Positions 61,001 to 64,000 of a stretch of 64,000 bases of DNA are shown in pieces (positions within the stretch are counted from its first letter, which is position 1; the number at the start of each line of letters is the position of its first letter). The notes beneath the pieces are model-generated. The model did not search any database, was not told the DNA's origin, and saw nothing but the letters and a program-made list of their open reading frames with translations. The stretch is taken from NCBI RefSeq assembly GCF_900046475.1, contig NZ_FCOU01000005.1, positions 1 to 64,000 of the forward strand, given 5' to 3'. A program made the translations under genes and the position numbers. The stretch is from Collinsella ihumii (GTDB lineage: Bacteria; Actinomycetota; Coriobacteriia; Coriobacteriales; Coriobacteriaceae).

Positions 61001-61934
61001 CAACGTGAACGCGCGGGCCTGCGGGCTCGCGCGCCTTGCCGAGGCCTCCCTTGTCGCCGAGGCCCGACTGACCCCGAAGCCCGGCCTGGTGGACTGTGCG
61101 ACCACCGGTGCCCATACCGACATGGACCTTTCGACGTTCATGGCGAGCGCCCGTGCCTTGGGGCCGCTCTTTGCCGAATACGTTGCCGCCGGAGCCGAGC
61201 TAGGCCCCTCCGACCCCGCCGCGCTCGCCGACGCCGTGCGCCGTATCGGCGTCCGCGCCGAGGCGGCGATGTTTGCCGCGACGGATGGCGTCAACACGCA
61301 CAAGGGCGCCAACTTCACCTTCGCGCTCGTGCTCGGCGCCGTCGGCGCGCTCGGTGTCGATGTGCCTGCGGACGGCGTATCCTCGCTCGATGAAAACGAT
61401 GTGCGGAAGGTGCTCGACCTCGTCTCCCGTATGGGGGCGGGGCTGCTCGACCATGACGTGCGCGCGCTTCACGAACGCGTCTCGGCATCCGAGGGGTCCG
61501 TCGAGCTCTCCCATGGCGAGGCGCTGCTGCTCGCCCGCGGCATGCAGGGCGTGCGCGGCGAGGCGGCCCAAGGATACCCCCAGCTCGCGCAAACGCTTCT
61601 CCCCTACCTTCGCTCGCAACGATCCGACCGGCACGTGCCGGGAGGCGCGCGGATCGTGCTGCTCCGCGCACTCGTGAAGCTCATGGCGGAACTCGAGGAC
61701 ACCAACGTGGTTCATCGCGGCGGCCCCGATGCGCTCGTGTCGCACCGCGCGTTCTGCCGCGCGCTCGACGAACGGGACGTGTCGGATGATGAGCTGATCC
61801 GCACGCTTGCCGCCTACGATCGCGAGCTCATTCGCACGAACGTCAGCCCCGGAGGAGCCGCAGACCTGCTGTCGCTCGGCATCTTCTTCTCCCTGCTTGA
61901 GGGCCTCTTCACGCTCGACGATATCTCATATTAG
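60987..61934 (+). CDS. citG: CitG: triphosphoribosyl-dephospho-CoA synthase
   Basis: 315 residues from GTG 60987, inside the end of gntR. TPKPGLVDCATTGAHTDMDL (about 29-48) and GVNTHKGANFTFAL (about 98-111) are the CitG signatures. It makes the prosthetic-group precursor of citrate lyase from ATP and dephospho-CoA, for transfer by CitX. No ATG in frame has a better ribosome site. Confidence 0.9.
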   Translation: MASDNNVNARACGLARLAEASLVAEARLTPKPGLVDCATTGAHTDMDLSTFMASARALGPLFAEYVAAGAELGPSDPAALADAVRRIGVRAEAAMFAATDGVNTHKGANFTFALVLGAVGALGVDVPADGVSSLDENDVRKVLDLVSRMGAGLLDHDVRALHERVSASEGSVELSHGEALLLARGMQGVRGEAAQGYPQLAQTLLPYLRSQRSDRHVPGGARIVLLRALVKLMAELEDTNVVHRGGPDALVSHRAFCRALDERDVSDDELIRTLAAYDRELIRTNVSPGGAADLLSLGIFFSLLEGLFTLDDISY

Positions 61935-61940
61935 ACAGGC

Positions 61941-62033
61941 GGACGGGTTGTTTGGGGACGGGTTCGTTCCAACCCATGGCGGCGCAGCGCGCCTTCATGA
62001 GTTGGAACGAACCCGTCCCCAAACAACCCGTCC
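61941..62033. repeat. Perfect 33-bp palindrome with 27-bp loop
   Basis: The arms 61941-61973 and 62001-62033 are exact reverse complements (core GGGGACGGGTTCGTTCCAAC). A single decayed arm of the same sequence is at 8188-8243, so this is an intact member of a dispersed family. It lies between convergent citG and citF. Confidence 0.85.
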
Positions 62034-62039
62034 CCGCTC

Positions 62040-62084
62040 CAAAAAGAACCGGGCCCCCGGCAGCAGGTGCTGTCGGGGGCCCGG
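62040..62084 (-). terminator. Terminator of the citrate lyase operon
   Basis: CCGGGCCCCCG (62049-62059) pairs with CGGGGGCCCGG (62074-62084); on the minus strand UUCUUUUU follows. It lies about 40 bp past the citF stop. Confidence 0.88.
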
Positions 62085-62121
62085 CGCATATGCGCGGAAA
62101 AGCTGTCGTTACCAGGAAGCG

Positions 62122-63681
62122 CTACTCGAAGGTGTAGGGCTTGATCTGGCGAATGACGTCGAGGATGGTGCCGTCGCGCGCCTCGACGATGGCGACGACC
62201 TTGTCCTCCCACTGCAGCGGGTCGGGCTCGCCCACGATGGAGTAGGCCTTCTCCTGCAGCTCCTCGATCGAGACGTGCGGGATACCCGCGGCGTCCATGC
62301 AATCGATGATGTCCTGGCGCGCCGGGTTGACGGCGGTGCCGTAGTCGGTCACGACGACGTCGACGCACTCGCCGGGGGTCGTCACCGTGGTGACGTCCTT
62401 GCAGATGGTCGGCATGCGGCCGCGCACGAGCGGGGTCACGATGATGCAGCACTTGGAGCCAGCGGCGGTGTCGGGATGACCGCCGGGCGCGCCGCGGACC
62501 ACGCCGTCGGAGCCGGTGATGACGTTGACGTTGAACTTGGTGTCGACCTCGAGGGCCGCGAGGATCATGTAGTCAAGGTAGTTGACGTAGGCGCCCTTGT
62601 TCGCGGGGTTCGCATAGTCGCTCACGGTCATCTCGACGTGATCGGGACAATCGTGCAGGTGCGCGATGGCCTTGGTGTCGAAGTCCTGCGTGTCGACGAT
62701 CTTGCGCACGTAGCCGCGATCCTGCAGGTCGCACATGTTGCCGGTGATGCCGCCGAAGGCGACGCCCATCTTGATCTCCTTGGCGTCCATGCGCTCCTCG
62801 AGGAAGCGGGTCACGGCAAGGGACGGGCCGCCGGCGCCGGTCTGATAGGAGAAGCCGTCGACGAACCACGGGGTGGCCGCGATGATGTCGGCAGCGCGCT
62901 CGGCCATCATGAGGTCGCGCGGATCCTGGGTGACGCGGGCCTCCTTGGTGCCGATGCGCTTGGGATCGCCGATCTCGTCGACCACGACGACGCAGTCAAC
63001 GTCCTCGCACTTGATGGACGCGGGCACGTTCGGGAAGGGAGCCAGCGTATCGGTCAGCACGACGACGCGGTCGGCGTACTTGGAATCGGGGATGGCGTAA
63101 CCCATGGAACCGCAGTTGTTCTTGCCGCCGTTACCGCTGGCGTTACCGACCTTGTCGCACGACGCGGCAGCGAGGAACGCGATGTCGACGTGCAGCTCGC
63201 CGGCCATGAGGGCGCGGGGACGACCGCCGTGGGAGCGGATGATCGCCGGCTCCTTCAGCTTGCCAGCGGAGATGACATCACCGATGCGACCGCGGACGCC
63301 GGAGGCCTGGACCTGGACGATGATGCCCTGCTCGATGTAGTCGGCGAGCAGGTTGTGGGCGTCACCGAGGGAGGTAGCGGCCACGCGCAGGTCCTTGATG
63401 CCCATCTCCTCGACGAGGACCTTGCACACCATGGAGGCGGTGTAGTCGCCGTTGCGGAACGCATGGTGGAACGAAATGGTCATACCGTCGTGGGCGCCGC
63501 ACTTCTCGCACGCCTCGCGGATGCTCGCGCACAGCTTGTCGGCGACGGGCTTCTCGTTCATGACGGTCGTCGGCGCGTCGCGCTTCAGGATTTGGCCGTC
63601 CTTGGCGAAGCGGCCCTGATAGACTTCCTTGCCGTCGACGAGCAGGTAGTCGGGGATATCCCTTCCGACTGCATTAATCAT
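62122..63681 (-). CDS. citF: Citrate lyase alpha subunit
   Basis: 519 residues. The ISFHHAFRNGDY motif near 70, HGGRPRALMAGELHVDIAFLAA, and KNNCGSMGYAIPDSKYAD are typical of CitF, the citrate:acetyl-ACP transferase. The end reads DVIRQIKPY. It forms the (alpha, beta, gamma)6 complex with CitE and CitD. The start is 15 nt after citE, behind GAGAGGAG. Confidence 0.95.
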   Translation of the reverse strand: MINAVGRDIPDYLLVDGKEVYQGRFAKDGQILKRDAPTTVMNEKPVADKLCASIREACEKCGAHDGMTISFHHAFRNGDYTASMVCKVLVEEMGIKDLRVAATSLGDAHNLLADYIEQGIIVQVQASGVRGRIGDVISAGKLKEPAIIRSHGGRPRALMAGELHVDIAFLAAASCDKVGNASGNGGKNNCGSMGYAIPDSKYADRVVVLTDTLAPFPNVPASIKCEDVDCVVVVDEIGDPKRIGTKEARVTQDPRDLMMAERAADIIAATPWFVDGFSYQTGAGGPSLAVTRFLEERMDAKEIKMGVAFGGITGNMCDLQDRGYVRKIVDTQDFDTKAIAHLHDCPDHVEMTVSDYANPANKGAYVNYLDYMILAALEVDTKFNVNVITGSDGVVRGAPGGHPDTAAGSKCCIIVTPLVRGRMPTICKDVTTVTTPGECVDVVVTDYGTAVNPARQDIIDCMDAAGIPHVSIEELQEKAYSIVGEPDPLQWEDKVVAIVEARDGTILDVIRQIKPYTFE

Positions 63682-63696
63682 ATCTTGGCTCCTCTC

Positions 63697-64000
63697 TTAC
63701 AGATCGCCGTGGTAGACGCCGCACTTCTTGGCGAGCTCGATGATGCGCTCCGCCTCCTTGAAGAACGGAGGATCGACCATCTTGCCGTCGACGACGTACA
63801 CGCCAACACCGGCGTCTGCCTGCTCGCGGCAGCTGCGCACGATCTTCTCGGAATGAGCGATCTGCTTCTGGGTGGGCGCCAGGCGCTCGTGGACATATGC
63901 GATCTGCTTGGGGTTGATCAGCGACTTGCCGTCGAAGCCCATACGGACGATGAGATCGACCTCGCGGCGGAAGCCCTCCTCGTCATCCAGGTTGGGATAC
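63697..64000 (-). CDS. citE: Citrate lyase beta subunit, 3' part (runs off the window)
   Basis: Only the last 100 codons are in the window; the gene continues beyond 64000. MGFDGKSLINPKQIAYVHERLAPT is the conserved C-terminal region of the HpcH/HpaI-fold CitE, the citryl-ACP lyase that releases oxaloacetate. citD would be expected further upstream, outside the window. Confidence 0.92.
   Translation of the reverse strand, partial: YPNLDDEEGFRREVDLIVRMGFDGKSLINPKQIAYVHERLAPTQKQIAHSEKIVRSCREQADAGVGVYVVDGKMVDPPFFKEAERIIELAKKCGVYHGDL

Overview
The window looks like chromosome of a Coriobacteriia bacterium, most likely Collinsella or a close relative. The grounds are a GC-rich coding bias, one type II fatty-acid operon that uses FabK and carries all four acetyl-CoA carboxylase genes, a citrate fermentation locus with a sodium-pumping decarboxylase, and DUF559-like and IS21 accessory genes. 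The genus is inferred from gene content only.

Layout. 1-2.6 kb: an EF-G-like GTPase. 2.9-4.2 kb: a DUF559-like PD-(D/E)XK protein. 4.2-8.1 kb: a cobalamin riboswitch ahead of a DUF4430 lipoprotein and an ECF transporter whose two ATPases and S component are one polypeptide. 8.3-18.5 kb, minus strand: acpP-accB-accC-accD-accA-fabH-fabK-fabD-fabG-fabF-fabZ-marR. accB is split by a 7-bp tandem duplication. 18.6-21.3 kb: an ABC ATPase-permease fusion. 21.8-23.1 kb: an rRNA uridine methyltransferase. 23.3-36.4 kb: a Gram-positive-type Pel exopolysaccharide locus (pelD, pelE, pelA-type deacetylase, pelF, pelG) followed by cotH, a VTC-domain gene and a truncated DUF4956 gene. An IS21 copy sits exactly at the pelF/pelG junction and a tyrosine recombinase gene lies beside the truncated end. 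37.8-46.2 kb: sirtuin, acidic membrane protein, exonuclease III, Kef-type antiporter, glmU and prs. 46.2-50.6 kb: an accessory insertion between prs and pth, with two inverted-repeat elements, a second DUF559-like gene and a second IS21 copy. 50.6-53.8 kb: pth and the nfnA/nfnB flavin-based bifurcation pair. 53.9-64 kb: citrate fermentation, with a minus-strand oxaloacetate decarboxylase operon that contains citX, a divergent CitMHS citrate transporter, gntR-citG, and citEF, whose citE runs off the right edge.

Functional reading. Citrate enters through the CitMHS carrier, citrate lyase (CitE/CitF, matured by CitG and CitX) splits it to acetate and oxaloacetate, and the membrane decarboxylase pumps Na+ while forming pyruvate. 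The Pel locus should make a c-di-GMP-controlled amino-sugar polymer, because the PelD receiver keeps an RxxD I-site; the IS21 insertion probably weakens it.

Data quality. Two back-to-back Tn5/Nextera mosaic ends lie inside the decarboxylase biotin-carrier gene (57692-57729). This is a sequencing-library chimera, so that junction and the accB frameshift should be checked in reads before any biology is drawn from them. Several intergenic palindromes, many with a GGGAC-type core, recur through the window. No tRNA, rRNA or CRISPR array was seen.
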